Of a DNA stretch of 64,000 nt, positions 1 to 8,200 are shown in pieces. Source of the stretch: Ferrovibrio sp. MS7 (GTDB lineage: Bacteria; Pseudomonadota; Alphaproteobacteria; Ferrovibrionales; Ferrovibrionaceae). The position numbers were made by a program, and so were the translations under genes. Each line of letters starts with the position of its first letter. Position 1 is the first letter of the stretch. The notes beneath the pieces were generated by a model. It made no database searches. It was given only the letters and a program-made list of their open reading frames with translations, and was not told the DNA's origin. The DNA is taken from NCBI RefSeq assembly GCF_038404985.1, contig NZ_JBBKBA010000002.1:62001-126000 (forward strand), in the 5' to 3' direction.

Positions 1-11
1 CGGGGAAAGCC

Positions 12-1418
12 TCAGATGGAGAAAATCTTGCCCGGATTCATCAGGTTATCGGGATCCAGGGCCTTTTTGATCGAGCGCATCACGCTCACCGCCTCGCCAT
101 GCTCGGCAATCAGGTACTTCATCTTGCCGCTGCCGATGCCATGCTCGCCGGTGCATGTGCCTTCCATGGAGAGCGCGCGCTGCACCAGGCGGGCATTGAG
201 CCGCTCGGCTTCCTCGATCTCCTTCGGGTTCGCGCGGTCGATGACAAAGGCGAGGTGAAAATTGCCATCGCCGACATGGCCGACCAGCGGCGCGATCAGG
301 AAGCTCTGCTTCAGGTCTTCCTTGGTTTCGAGGATGCAATCCGCCAGCCGCGAGATCGGCACGCAGACATCGGTGGCCCAGATTTCGCAGCCCGGCCGCA
401 ACGACTTCGCCGCATAGGCGGCATCATGCCGCGCCTGCCACAGCCGCGCGCGTTCCTCGGGCTTGGTGGTCCAGGAAAAATTCTGCCCGCCATTATCGGC
501 GGCGATGGCCTGCACCAGTTCGGCCTGTTCCTGGGTGCCGGCCTCGGTGCCATGGAATTCCAGGAACAGAGTATCCTTCACCGGCATGTCGTATTTGGCA
601 TAGCGGTTGATGGCATCGACATGCAGGTCGTCGAGCAGTTCGATCCGCGCCACCGGAATGCCGCTCTGGATGGTCGCGATCACGGTCTTGATCGCGCCTT
701 CCAGGCTATCGAAAGCGCAAACCGCCGAGGTGATCGATTCCGGGATGCCATAGAGCTTCAGTGTGATCTCGGTGATGATGCCGAGCGTGCCTTCCGAACC
801 GACGAAAAGCCGCGTCAGGTCATAACCGGCGGCGGATTTCTTGGCGCGCTTCGAGGTACGGATGATGCGGCCATCGGCCAGCACCACGGTCAGCGCCAGC
901 ACATTCTCGCGCATGGTGCCGTAGCGCACCGCGTTGGTGCCGCTGGCCCGCGTCGAGACCATGCCGCCAATCGAGGCATTGGCACCCGGATCAATCGGGA
1001 AGAACAGGCCGGTATCGCGCAGGTATTCATTGAGCTGCTTGCGCGTCACGCCCGGCTGCACCACCACATCCAAGTCCTCGGCGTTGACGCGGAGGATCTT
1101 GTTCATCTGCATCACGTCGAGGCTCAAGCCGCCCTGGAGCGCACCGACATGGCCTTCCAGCGAGGTGCCGGCGCCATAGGGGATGATCGGCATGCCATGG
1201 GCGGCGCAGATCTTCACGATCTCGGCCACTTCCTCGGTGCTCTGGGCGAAGGCGACGGCATCGGGAAGCTGCGGCTGGTGCCAGCTCTCGTCCTTGCCAT
1301 GCTGCTCGCGGATCGCCTGGCCGGTGCTGAGGCGGTCGCCCAGAAGTTGCTTGAGCGCCGCAATTGCCGCTTCGGTGGCGGTGGCGGACAGACGGGGGGC
1401 AGCGGCGGTGGCAGCCAT
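12..1418 (-). CDS. FAD-linked oxidase, D-lactate dehydrogenase (cytochrome)/GlcD type
   Basis: A 468-residue flavoprotein of the vanillyl-alcohol oxidase fold that should oxidise D-lactate, glycolate or another D-2-hydroxy acid to the keto acid. The N-terminal half carries the PCMH FAD-binding domain, with the motif PYGAGTSLEGH near residue 80 and GGMVSTRASGTNAVRYG near residue 152. The C-terminal half has the metal- and substrate-binding motifs GHVGDGNFH and GEHGIG, and ends with NPGKI as in GlcD and LDHD. Length fits the LDHD group (about 460 residues). The start is an ATG with AAGGAA about nine bases upstream. It diverges from the helicase gene across about 100 bp. The glcE-glcF genes near 63 kb encode the other subunits of glycolate oxidase, but this gene is not contiguous with them, so a stand-alone D-lactate dehydrogenase is as likely. 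Substrate is unproven. Confidence 0.9.
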   Translation of the reverse strand: MAATAAAPRLSATATEAAIAALKQLLGDRLSTGQAIREQHGKDESWHQPQLPDAVAFAQSTEEVAEIVKICAAHGMPIIPYGAGTSLEGHVGALQGGLSLDVMQMNKILRVNAEDLDVVVQPGVTRKQLNEYLRDTGLFFPIDPGANASIGGMVSTRASGTNAVRYGTMRENVLALTVVLADGRIIRTSKRAKKSAAGYDLTRLFVGSEGTLGIITEITLKLYGIPESITSAVCAFDSLEGAIKTVIATIQSGIPVARIELLDDLHVDAINRYAKYDMPVKDTLFLEFHGTEAGTQEQAELVQAIAADNGGQNFSWTTKPEERARLWQARHDAAYAAKSLRPGCEIWATDVCVPISRLADCILETKEDLKQSFLIAPLVGHVGDGNFHLAFVIDRANPKEIEEAERLNARLVQRALSMEGTCTGEHGIGSGKMKYLIAEHGEAVSVMRSIKKALDPDNLMNPGKIFSI

Positions 1419-1522
1419 GGGCGGGTTTCCTTCCGGTGGTTGCCCTAAGTCGTAGCGCGGTGACGGATTTATGGCAATGCCAGCGGTGGTCAGGCGGGGG
1501 GCCTTGGGCTATGTAACCCGCT

Positions 1523-3829
1523 ATGTCCGATCCCTTCGATCTGGCCGGATTCGAACCCGAACCGGCGCCGCCGCCGCCGGAAGCAGGCCATTTTCCGCCG
1601 CCGCCCTGGCTGGAACGGCTGAACCCGGCCCAGGCCGAAGCGGTTTCGCATCTGCAGGGGCCGCTGCTGGTGCTGGCCGGCGCGGGCACCGGCAAGACCC
1701 GCGTGCTGGTCTGCCGGCTGGCCAATATCCTCTACCAGCGCCTGGCCTGGCCGAGCCAGATCCTGGCCGTCACCTTCACCAACAAGGCCGCCCGCGAGAT
1801 GCGCGAGCGCGTCGAGCAACTGGTGGGCGAGGCTTCCTCCGGCCTCTGGCTCGGCACCTTCCACGGCATCGCCAACCGCATCCTCAAGCGCCATGCCGAG
1901 GTGGTGGGGCTGAAAAGCAACTTCACCATCCTGGACGTGGACGACCAGCTCCGCCTGATCAAGCAGGTACTGGACCTGGAAGGCATCGACGAGAAAACGC
2001 TGCCGCCGCGTCTGCTGGCGGCGCAATTCGACCGCTGGAAAGACAAGGGCTATGGCCCGGACAAGGTGCCGCAATCGGAGCGCGGCTTCGCCGAGGGCAA
2101 GGGGCAGAAACTCTATCAGCTCTATGCCGAGCGGCTGCTGCAACTGAATGCCTGCGATTTCGGCGACCTGCTGCTGCATAACCTGACCATCTTCCAGCAG
2201 AGGCCGGACATCCTGGAACGCTACCAGCGCCAGTTCCGCTACATCCTGGTGGACGAATACCAGGATTCCAACGTCAGCCAGTATCTCTGGCTGCGGCTGC
2301 TGGCCCAGGCGCACAAGAATATCTGCTGCGTCGGCGACGACGACCAGTCGGTCTATGGCTGGCGCGGCGCCGAGGTGGGCAACATCCTGCGTTTCGAGAA
2401 GGATTTCGAGCAGGCGCATATCGTGCGGCTGGAGCGCAACTACCGCTCGACGCCGCATATCCTGGCCGCCGCCTCCGGCCTGATCGCGCATAACACCAGC
2501 CGCTTGGGCAAGACGCTGTGGACCGACATCGCCGAGGGCGACAAGGTGATCGTGCAGGGCGTGTGGGATGGCGACGAGGAAGCCCGCATGGTGGGCGAGG
2601 AAATCGAGGCGCTGGAACGTGCCGGCGTGGCGCTGGACCAGGCAGCCATCCTGGTGCGCGCCGGGCATCTGACCCGCGCCTTTGAAGAACGCTTCCTCAC
2701 CATCGGCATGAAATACCGCGTCATCGGCGGCCTGCGCTTCTACGAGCGCAAGGAAATCCGCGATGCCATCGCCTATTTCCGCGTGGTGATGCAGCCGGAC
2801 GACGACCTGGCCTTTGAGCGCATCGTGAACCTGCCAAAGCGTGGCCTGGGCGACAGCACGATGCAGGCGATCCACCGCGTGGCACGGGCCAACCGCACCT
2901 CCCTCACCGCCACCCTGGCGACGTTGCTGGAAACCGACGAACTCAAGCCGAAGCCGCGCGCCACACTGAAGGCGCTGATGGACGACTTCGCGCGCTGGCG
3001 CAAGGCGGTGGCGGAATTGCCACATGGCGAGGCGGCGGCGATCATCCTTGAAGAGTCCGGCTATATCGGCATGTGGCAGGCGGACAAGACCCCGGAAGCC
3101 CCGGGCCGGCTGGAGAACCTGCGCGAACTGATCGGTGCGCTTGGCGATTTCGAGAATCTCGCCGGCTTCCTCGATCATGTGGCGCTGGTGATGGATACCG
3201 AGCAGGAAACCGGGCAGCCGATGGTCAGCCTGATGACCCTGCATGCCGCCAAGGGCCTGGAATTCGACTATGTGTTCCTGCCGGGCTGGGAGGAAGACCT
3301 GTTCCCGAGCCGCCGCGCCGTGGAGGAAAACGGCCAGGCCGGACTCGAGGAAGAGCGCCGGCTGGCCTATGTCGGCATTACCCGCGCGCGGCGCCGGGCC
3401 CATATCAGTTTTGCCGCCAATCGCCGCATCTACAATCAATGGGCCAGTGCCATTCCCTCGCGCTTCATCGAGGAATTGCCGGCTGAGCATATCGAGCAGC
3501 GCTCGCAGCCCGGCCTTTATCGCGGCGCGCAGTCGCACAGCTTCGGCGCCGCTTTCGGCAACAGCTTTGGCGGCAGCAGCAAGACCAGCTATGCCGGCCA
3601 TAGCTGGAATCTGGCGAAGCAGCGCGACACGGTTATAGAAGGCCGCGCGCGCCAGGAGCCGGCAGCGGCGGCCTCGAAGGGCCCGCGTCATTTCGAGATC
3701 GGCGAGCGCGTATTTCACCAGAAATTTGGCTATGGCCGCATTCGCGCCGTGGAAGGCAACAAGCTGCTGGTCGCGTTCGAGAAGGCTGGTGAGAAAAAGG
3801 TGATCGACAGCTTCGTGGAGTCGACGTGA
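1523..3829 (+). CDS. uvrD: ATP-dependent DNA helicase, UvrD/PcrA family
   Basis: A 768-residue superfamily 1A 3'-5' DNA helicase for nucleotide excision and mismatch repair and for clearing RecA or stalled polymerase. Visible motifs in order: Walker A GAGTGKT at residues 53-59, motif II DEYQDSN, motif III GDDDQSVYGWRGA, motif V TLHAAKGLEFDYVF and motif VI YVGITRARR. The C-terminus (about 715-765) has HFEIGERVFHQKFGYGRI followed by a VAFEKAGEKKVIDSF-like stretch, matching the Tudor-like RNA polymerase-binding domain of PcrA/UvrD. A Pro-rich leader of about 30 residues precedes the helicase core. The ATG at 1523 lacks a strong Shine-Dalgarno sequence. The stop overlaps the prmA start by four bases (ATGA), so the two are translationally coupled. 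Confidence 0.95.
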   Translation: MSDPFDLAGFEPEPAPPPPEAGHFPPPPWLERLNPAQAEAVSHLQGPLLVLAGAGTGKTRVLVCRLANILYQRLAWPSQILAVTFTNKAAREMRERVEQLVGEASSGLWLGTFHGIANRILKRHAEVVGLKSNFTILDVDDQLRLIKQVLDLEGIDEKTLPPRLLAAQFDRWKDKGYGPDKVPQSERGFAEGKGQKLYQLYAERLLQLNACDFGDLLLHNLTIFQQRPDILERYQRQFRYILVDEYQDSNVSQYLWLRLLAQAHKNICCVGDDDQSVYGWRGAEVGNILRFEKDFEQAHIVRLERNYRSTPHILAAASGLIAHNTSRLGKTLWTDIAEGDKVIVQGVWDGDEEARMVGEEIEALERAGVALDQAAILVRAGHLTRAFEERFLTIGMKYRVIGGLRFYERKEIRDAIAYFRVVMQPDDDLAFERIVNLPKRGLGDSTMQAIHRVARANRTSLTATLATLLETDELKPKPRATLKALMDDFARWRKAVAELPHGEAAAIILEESGYIGMWQADKTPEAPGRLENLRELIGALGDFENLAGFLDHVALVMDTEQETGQPMVSLMTLHAAKGLEFDYVFLPGWEEDLFPSRRAVEENGQAGLEEERRLAYVGITRARRRAHISFAANRRIYNQWASAIPSRFIEELPAEHIEQRSQPGLYRGAQSHSFGAAFGNSFGGSSKTSYAGHSWNLAKQRDTVIEGRARQEPAAAASKGPRHFEIGERVFHQKFGYGRIRAVEGNKLLVAFEKAGEKKVIDSFVEST

Positions 3830-4737
3830 TGCCGTCTTTCTGGTTCGTCGAGATCGAACTGCCTTTCGCGGCCTTGGCGCCGTTCGAGGAGCTGCTCGGC
3901 GAAACCGAGGCGGTGGCGGTGAGTTCCTACGAAGTCGCGCCCCTGCCCGATCCGGACCTGGCGCCCTGGCGATTCCAGGTGCTGTTCGATGCGCCACCCG
4001 ATGAAGCGGCCTGGCGTCAGCGCCTCAGTGCCATTGCTGCCGCAATGGGTCATGCCGAGGCGCCAGTCTATGCCGGCAAGCTGCCGGACCAGGATTGGGT
4101 GCGCCATACCAACAAGCTGAATGCGCCGGTGCAGGCCGGACGCTTTTTCCTTTATGGCGCCCATGATGCCGGCAAAGCCCCACCGGGCAGCCATAGCCTG
4201 CTGCTGGATGCCGGCCTGGCTTTCGGCACCGGCCGGGCGCCCTCGACATTTGGCTGCCTGCAGGCCATCGACCATATCGCGCGCCGCAAACGCTTGAATT
4301 GCGTGCTGGATCTCGGCACCGGCTCGGGCGTGCTGGCGATGGCGGCGGCGAAAGCCGGCGCGCGCCAGATCTGGGCCGCCGATATCGATCCGGTAGCGGT
4401 GCAGGTGGCAGCCGATAACGTGGCCCTGAACGGCCTGCGCGGCCGCGTGCATTGCCTGGTGGCGCATAAGCCGCGTGACCCGAAGCTGCCGGGGCCGTTC
4501 GATCTGGTGGTGGCGAATATCCTGGCCGGCCCGCTCTGCGCCATGGCGGCGGGCCTTGCATCACAGGTAGCGCCAGGCGGCTACCTGATTCTCTCCGGGC
4601 TGCTGGCCCGCGAGGAGCGCCGGGTGAAGGCGCATTACATCGCGCAGGGACTGAACTTCACCGCGCGCCTGCCGCGTGAAGGCTGGCACACCCTGGTATT
4701 CCGCCGGGATGCGCCAGCCCTGATCGCGCTGCGTTAG
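3826..4737 (+). CDS. prmA: ribosomal protein L11 methyltransferase
   Basis: A 303-residue SAM-dependent methyltransferase expected to trimethylate lysines and the N-terminus of ribosomal protein L11. The N-terminal third is the L11-recognition domain. The class I Rossmann fold follows, with motif I LDLGTGSGVLAMAAAKAGA near residue 160, the acidic loop AADIDPVAV, and motif IV NILAGPL in place of the usual NILA(N/G)PL. The family length is about 290-310. The start ATG overlaps the uvrD stop. The TAG stop at 4735-4737 abuts the stop of the convergent DUF1127 gene with no intervening base, so there is no room for a separate terminator. Confidence 0.93.
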   Translation: MMPSFWFVEIELPFAALAPFEELLGETEAVAVSSYEVAPLPDPDLAPWRFQVLFDAPPDEAAWRQRLSAIAAAMGHAEAPVYAGKLPDQDWVRHTNKLNAPVQAGRFFLYGAHDAGKAPPGSHSLLLDAGLAFGTGRAPSTFGCLQAIDHIARRKRLNCVLDLGTGSGVLAMAAAKAGARQIWAADIDPVAVQVAADNVALNGLRGRVHCLVAHKPRDPKLPGPFDLVVANILAGPLCAMAAGLASQVAPGGYLILSGLLAREERRVKAHYIAQGLNFTARLPREGWHTLVFRRDAPALIALR

Positions 4738-5298
4738 TTAGGCAACGACCTTGCGGCCGAGCACCTGAACCTTCGCAATGCCGGCATTCTCGTTTGCCGG
4801 CTTTTCGCTGGCCGGAACGTCGAGCTGCGGCGCATGCGGGCGATAGATGTTGCCCATCACCGCGGCCGGGATTTCCGACCGGCTCAGGCCCATGTCGTAG
4901 AGCGTACGATCATCCAGGCCATAGAGTTCGGCCATCGCCGCCTGACGGGCGAGATAGGCCTTGACCCGCCGGGTCACCGGCTCGGCCAGGCGCTCGATGA
5001 AGCTCACCACCTGATAGATCGCCTCAGCGAAGGCTTCGGCGCGCTGGTAGCGCACATCGGCCTCGAGCTGGCGCAGGGTATATTCCTGGCGCACCGCCGT
5101 GGTCACCGCCGGGGGCTCGGCGGCAAAGCTCTGCCAGCCGCGCTTGACGGCGCCGGCCAGGGTGATCAGGCCCGAGGCAATCGCCTGGGCGCGCAGCCGA
5201 CGGGCATAGGCTTCGGCCTCCACCGCCGAAAGCTGACGCGCGTCGCGCAGCTCACTAAGCAGCGAGGTGGTTTGAATCTGGGTACCGATGTCGCTCAT
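4738..5298 (-). CDS. DUF1127 domain protein with long N-terminal extension
   Basis: A 186-residue protein with a C-terminal DUF1127 (YjiS-like) domain at about 125-160, marked by ELYGLDDRTLYDMGLSRSEI. DUF1127 proteins are usually 45-80 residues and Arg-rich; some are implicated in RNA turnover, stress and phosphate or carbon responses. The start is the ATG at 5298 with GGAGAG about six bases upstream; a longer in-frame extension to 5430 runs through promoter-like DNA and is rejected. The N-terminal motif LSAVEAEAYARRLRA recurs in the next gene upstream on this strand (LSTVEVEAEARRLRA), so the two are paralogues by duplication. It has no predicted signal peptide or membrane segment. A promoter candidate shared with the paralogue lies 64-91 bases upstream of the start. 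Function unknown. Confidence 0.8.
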   Translation of the reverse strand: MSDIGTQIQTTSLLSELRDARQLSAVEAEAYARRLRAQAIASGLITLAGAVKRGWQSFAAEPPAVTTAVRQEYTLRQLEADVRYQRAEAFAEAIYQVVSFIERLAEPVTRRVKAYLARQAAMAELYGLDDRTLYDMGLSRSEIPAAVMGNIYRPHAPQLDVPASEKPANENAGIAKVQVLGRKVVA

Positions 5299-5361
5299 GA
5301 CTTCTCTCCATTGGCGAGACGGAGCCGCTCTCGAATCCGCTCCCGCCCTGTCTCGCCATCC

Positions 5362-5389
5362 ATATTGCAGTGCAACATTACATTTGCAA
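5362..5389 (-). promoter_or_regulatory. candidate promoter of the first DUF1127 gene
   Basis: Read on the minus strand: TTGCAA, 16 bases, then CAATAT, with the -10 region TGCACTGCAATAT. The other DUF1127 gene has TTGTTG, 16 bases, CAATAT with TGCAGCGCAATAT. The two -10 regions agree at 11 of 13 positions and lie at similar distances from their starts. The implied 5' leader is about 55-60 bases. The match between the pair is seen directly; promoter function is inferred. Confidence 0.5.
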
Positions 5390-5390
5390 G

Positions 5391-5425
5391 AGAGAAAAAT
5401 TAAATATTCGAGAGAAAAATTCTCT
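5391..5425. repeat. direct repeat AGAGAAAAAT and small palindrome
   Basis: AGAGAAAAAT occurs at 5391 and again at 5411, exactly 20 bases apart and each followed by T. The second copy is part of the palindrome AGAGAA-AAA-TTCTCT (5411-5425). The block lies just upstream of the -35 box of the first DUF1127 gene, in a conspicuously AT-rich island of an otherwise high-GC window. A regulator-binding site is possible; no family is recognised. Confidence 0.4.
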
Positions 5426-5510
5426 GCCACTTAAATCACCAGAAATGTTCGAAAAATTAGCACTCGCTTGAATGAAATACAGTCACTGAAATACTTTGTT
5501 GCAGATGCGA

Positions 5511-5566
5511 AAAAGCCGGACCGATCTGTTACCGGAAACTTCCGATTCAGACCTGGCCCGGCTTTC
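5511..5566 (-). terminator. intrinsic terminator-like hairpin after the second DUF1127 gene
   Basis: Arms AAAGCCGG (5512-5519) and CCGGCTTT (5558-5565) pair perfectly over 8 bp around a 38-base loop that holds a small nested hairpin (CGGA/TCCG). On the minus strand the second arm reads CCGGCTTTTTC, giving the U-tract expected of a Rho-independent terminator for the gene ending at 5671. The long loop lowers confidence. The transcript would have a 3' region of about 150 bases. Confidence 0.5.
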
Positions 5567-5670
5567 GGGGAGGAACTCAACTTACTCGGACTAGACGAAT
5601 ACTGAGACTGTACTTCGACTTTTACTTACTGACTGCTACTGGCTACTGGACTGCTACTGGCCGTGCGAGC
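5566..5670 (-). other. repetitive 3' untranslated region of DUF1127 mRNA, candidate sRNA
   Basis: Between the stop of the second DUF1127 gene and its terminator the minus strand holds short direct repeats: CAGTAGCAGT, CCAGTAGC, CAGTAGCAGT, then CAGTAAGTAAAAGT. Further on comes TTCCTCCCCG, a CCUCC-type anti-Shine-Dalgarno sequence. No open reading frame is supported. In Rhodobacter the DUF1127 gene ccaF1 is co-transcribed with downstream CcsR sRNAs that expose CCUCC loops. The similarity here is only in arrangement and that short motif, so an sRNA is an inference. Confidence 0.35.
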
Positions 5671-6033
5671 TTAGGCAGCCTGGCGCGGCACCAGACGCAC
5701 CACCTCGGCCGTCACGGTGGCATTCTCGTTGGAAGCCAGGGCGGGACGGTAGATGGAGCCGGCGACGGCGGCGGGGATCTGCGAGCGGGTCAGGCCGATG
5801 TCACGCAGCATGGCGTCATCAAGGCCGTAGAGTTCGTCGATGGCCTTCTGCTCGGCACGCCAGGAATTCAGCTTGCCAAACAAGGCCTTGATCCCCTCCA
5901 GCGCCTTCGGAGCGAGCTGGGCGACAGCCACGGCGCGCAGGCGGCGCGCTTCGGCTTCCACCTCGACGGTGCTGAGCGGAGCCATCCGCGCACCATAGGC
6001 AAAAGCATTGGCTTCGTTAGCGGGGGTAAACAT
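5671..6033 (-). CDS. DUF1127 domain protein, paralogue of the neighbouring gene
   Basis: A 120-residue protein with the C-terminal DUF1127 core AIDELYGLDDAMLRDIGL and TRSQIPAAVAGSIYRP. It shares both the N-terminal LS.VE.EA.ARRLRA motif and the IPAAV.G.IYRP tail with the gene at 4738-5298, but lacks most of that gene's middle segment. Two ATG codons lie six bases apart (6039 and 6033). AGGAG directly abuts the first, leaving no spacing, whereas it is six bases from the second, so 6033 is preferred. The neighbour's promoter-like motif recurs upstream at 6082-6109. Predicted soluble, cytoplasmic. Function unknown; an RNA-related regulatory role is plausible for the family. Confidence 0.8.
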   Translation of the reverse strand: MFTPANEANAFAYGARMAPLSTVEVEAEARRLRAVAVAQLAPKALEGIKALFGKLNSWRAEQKAIDELYGLDDAMLRDIGLTRSQIPAAVAGSIYRPALASNENATVTAEVVRLVPRQAA

Positions 6034-6081
6034 TTTCATCTCCTAAGTGGTTCGGCCGGCTCGGTGCCGGTCACGGGAGCA

Positions 6082-6109
6082 ATATTGCGCTGCACCCTAG
6101 ATTCAACAA
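6082..6109 (-). promoter_or_regulatory. candidate promoter of the second DUF1127 gene
   Basis: On the minus strand: TTGTTG, 16-base spacer, CAATAT, with TGCAGCGCAATAT at the -10 region, nearly identical to the element before the paralogue (5362-5389). The palindrome GCAATATTGC (6079-6088) overlaps the -10 box. The leader would be about 40-45 bases. Inferred from the shared sequence. Confidence 0.5.
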
Positions 6110-6212
6110 TGGCTTATATCTGAGTGCTGACTTGCAAAAAACGCATAGGTCGAGACGGGGCTGGATGAATGGCTGTTAACGGAATAAACATAATCGCTTA
6201 GAGGACCCCGCC

Positions 6213-8198
6213 ATGAACGCACCCCTGCCTGATCTCGCCGCCCTGCCCGCCGCGCTGGCTGCCCATCTGCGCGGCATTGCCGCCGCCCCGGCGCCGCTGG
6301 GGCGTTTTCCCGGCCTGAGCCTGCTGCCGCATGACTCGTCCCTGGCGCCCGGCCAGGCTGAATTGCTGGTGGCGCGGCTGGCCGAACGCTATCAAGCCGC
6401 CATCGAGAACCGCGCCGCCGTGGCCGAGCGTCTGCAAGCCTTGCGCGGCGAACTGGCCCGGCGCGGCCTGCAGGGCCTGATCATCCCGCTGACCGATGAA
6501 TTCCATGGCGAATACCTGCCGCTGCGCGCCCAGCGCCTGACCTGGCTCACCGGCTTCACCGGCTCCGCCGGCCTCTGCATCGTGCTGCCGGAACGCGCCG
6601 GCCTGTGGAGCGATGGCCGCTATACGCTGCAATTGCGCCAGCAGGTCGACGCAACGCTGTTCGAACTGCTGCACATCACCGACCAGCCGCCGACCGAATG
6701 GCTTAAGACCGCGCTGAAGCCGGGCGACAAGCTCGGCTACGATGCCTGGCTGCATACCGAGGATGCGCTGCGGCGCTTCGCTGCCGTGGCCCAGGCCGCC
6801 AAGGCGGAAGCGGTGGCCGTGGAAGGCAACCCCATCGACGCGGTGTGGAGCGACCAGCCGCCGCCGCCGCTGGCGCCTGTGGTGCCGCACGGCATGGCCC
6901 ATGCCGGTCGCGCTTCATCAGAGAAACGCGCCGAGATCGCCGCCAGGCTGGCACAGGACGGCATCGATGCCGTGCTGATCACGCTGCCGGAATCGATTGC
7001 CTGGCTGCTCAATATTCGCGGCGGCGATGTGAAGCACACGCCCTTTGCGCTGAGCATGGCGCTGCTGCGCCGGGATGCCAGCCTGGACCTGTTCATCGAC
7101 ACGCGTAAGCTGGCGCCGGAAACCCCGGCGCATCTCGGGCCCGATGTGCGGCTGCATGCGCCCGATGCCTTGGCGGCGGCACTGGACGCACTCGGCAAGG
7201 CAAAGCAGACCGTGCAGGTCGATCCCGCCACCGCAGGCGCCTGGCCGATCCGCCGCCTGGAAGCCGCCGGCGCCGTGCTGAAGCGCGCCGACGATCCCTG
7301 CCTGCTGCCCAAGGCCTGCAAGAACGCGGTGGAGCTGGATGGTATCCGTAACGCGCACTTACGCGATGGTGCCGCCGTCAGCCGCTTCCTCGCCTGGCTG
7401 GCGCGCGAGGCGCCGAAGGGAGGTATCGACGAATTGCAGGCCCAGGCACAGCTCGAAGCCTGCCGCCGGCTCGACAATTCCTTGCGCGACCTGTCTTTCA
7501 CCTCGATTTCCGGCGCCGGCCCGAATGGCGCCGTGGTGCATTACCGTGCCACCGAGGAAACCAACCGCAAATTGGAAACCGGCAATCTCTACCTGATCGA
7601 TTCCGGCGGCCAGTATCCCGACGGCACCACCGACATCACCCGCACCATCGCCATCGGCACGCCGACGCAGGAAATGCGCGAAGCCTTCACCCGCGTGCTG
7701 AAAGGCCATATCGCCATTGCCCGCGCCCGCTTTCCCGATGGCACTGCCGGGCAGCAGCTTGATGCCCTGGCGCGCTATGCGCTGTGGCAGGCTGGCCTCG
7801 ATTACGACCACGGCACCGGCCATGGCGTCGGCGCCTATCTCTCGGTGCATGAAGGCCCGCACCGCATTTCCAAGGCCGGCACGCCGGTGCCGCTGAAGCC
7901 CGGCATGATCGTTTCCAACGAGCCCGGCTACTACAAGACCGGTGCCTTCGGCATCCGCATCGAGAATCTCGTGGCGGTGCGCCAGGAAGTCGAGAAAGCC
8001 GAGAATGGCAAGGCCTGGCACGGTTTCGAGACCCTGACCAAGGCGCCGATCGACCGCAACCTGATCGAAACCGCTTTGCTGACGCGCGAAGAGATCGACT
8101 GGGTGAACGCCTATCACGCCGAGGTACGCCGCGACATCGGCCCGCGCGTCGATGACGACACCCGGCGCTGGCTCGAAAGCGCGACAGCGGCGGTTTAG
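6213..8198 (+). CDS. Xaa-Pro aminopeptidase (M24B), long form
   Basis: A 661-residue metallopeptidase that removes N-terminal residues preceding proline. It has three parts like the eukaryotic APP1 type: two creatinase-like N-terminal domains (about 60-200 and 225-365) and a C-terminal pita-bread catalytic domain. Metal ligands are recognisable in DSGGQYPDGTTDITRT (two Asp), GTGHGVGAYLSVHEGP (His), SNEPGYYKTGAFGIRIEN (both Glu). AGAGGA lies about nine bases before the ATG. Longer than the roughly 440-residue E. coli PepP. It is monocistronic, divergent from the DUF1127 gene, and ends two bases from the convergent exonuclease gene. Confidence 0.92.
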   Translation: MNAPLPDLAALPAALAAHLRGIAAAPAPLGRFPGLSLLPHDSSLAPGQAELLVARLAERYQAAIENRAAVAERLQALRGELARRGLQGLIIPLTDEFHGEYLPLRAQRLTWLTGFTGSAGLCIVLPERAGLWSDGRYTLQLRQQVDATLFELLHITDQPPTEWLKTALKPGDKLGYDAWLHTEDALRRFAAVAQAAKAEAVAVEGNPIDAVWSDQPPPPLAPVVPHGMAHAGRASSEKRAEIAARLAQDGIDAVLITLPESIAWLLNIRGGDVKHTPFALSMALLRRDASLDLFIDTRKLAPETPAHLGPDVRLHAPDALAAALDALGKAKQTVQVDPATAGAWPIRRLEAAGAVLKRADDPCLLPKACKNAVELDGIRNAHLRDGAAVSRFLAWLAREAPKGGIDELQAQAQLEACRRLDNSLRDLSFTSISGAGPNGAVVHYRATEETNRKLETGNLYLIDSGGQYPDGTTDITRTIAIGTPTQEMREAFTRVLKGHIAIARARFPDGTAGQQLDALARYALWQAGLDYDHGTGHGVGAYLSVHEGPHRISKAGTPVPLKPGMIVSNEPGYYKTGAFGIRIENLVAVRQEVEKAENGKAWHGFETLTKAPIDRNLIETALLTREEIDWVNAYHAEVRRDIGPRVDDDTRRWLESATAAV

Positions 8199-8200
8199 GT

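Noticed and set aside
1490-3997. 835-residue minus-strand ORF opposite uvrD
   Set aside because: A high-GC antisense shadow with no motifs; the plus-strand helicase has all its motifs.
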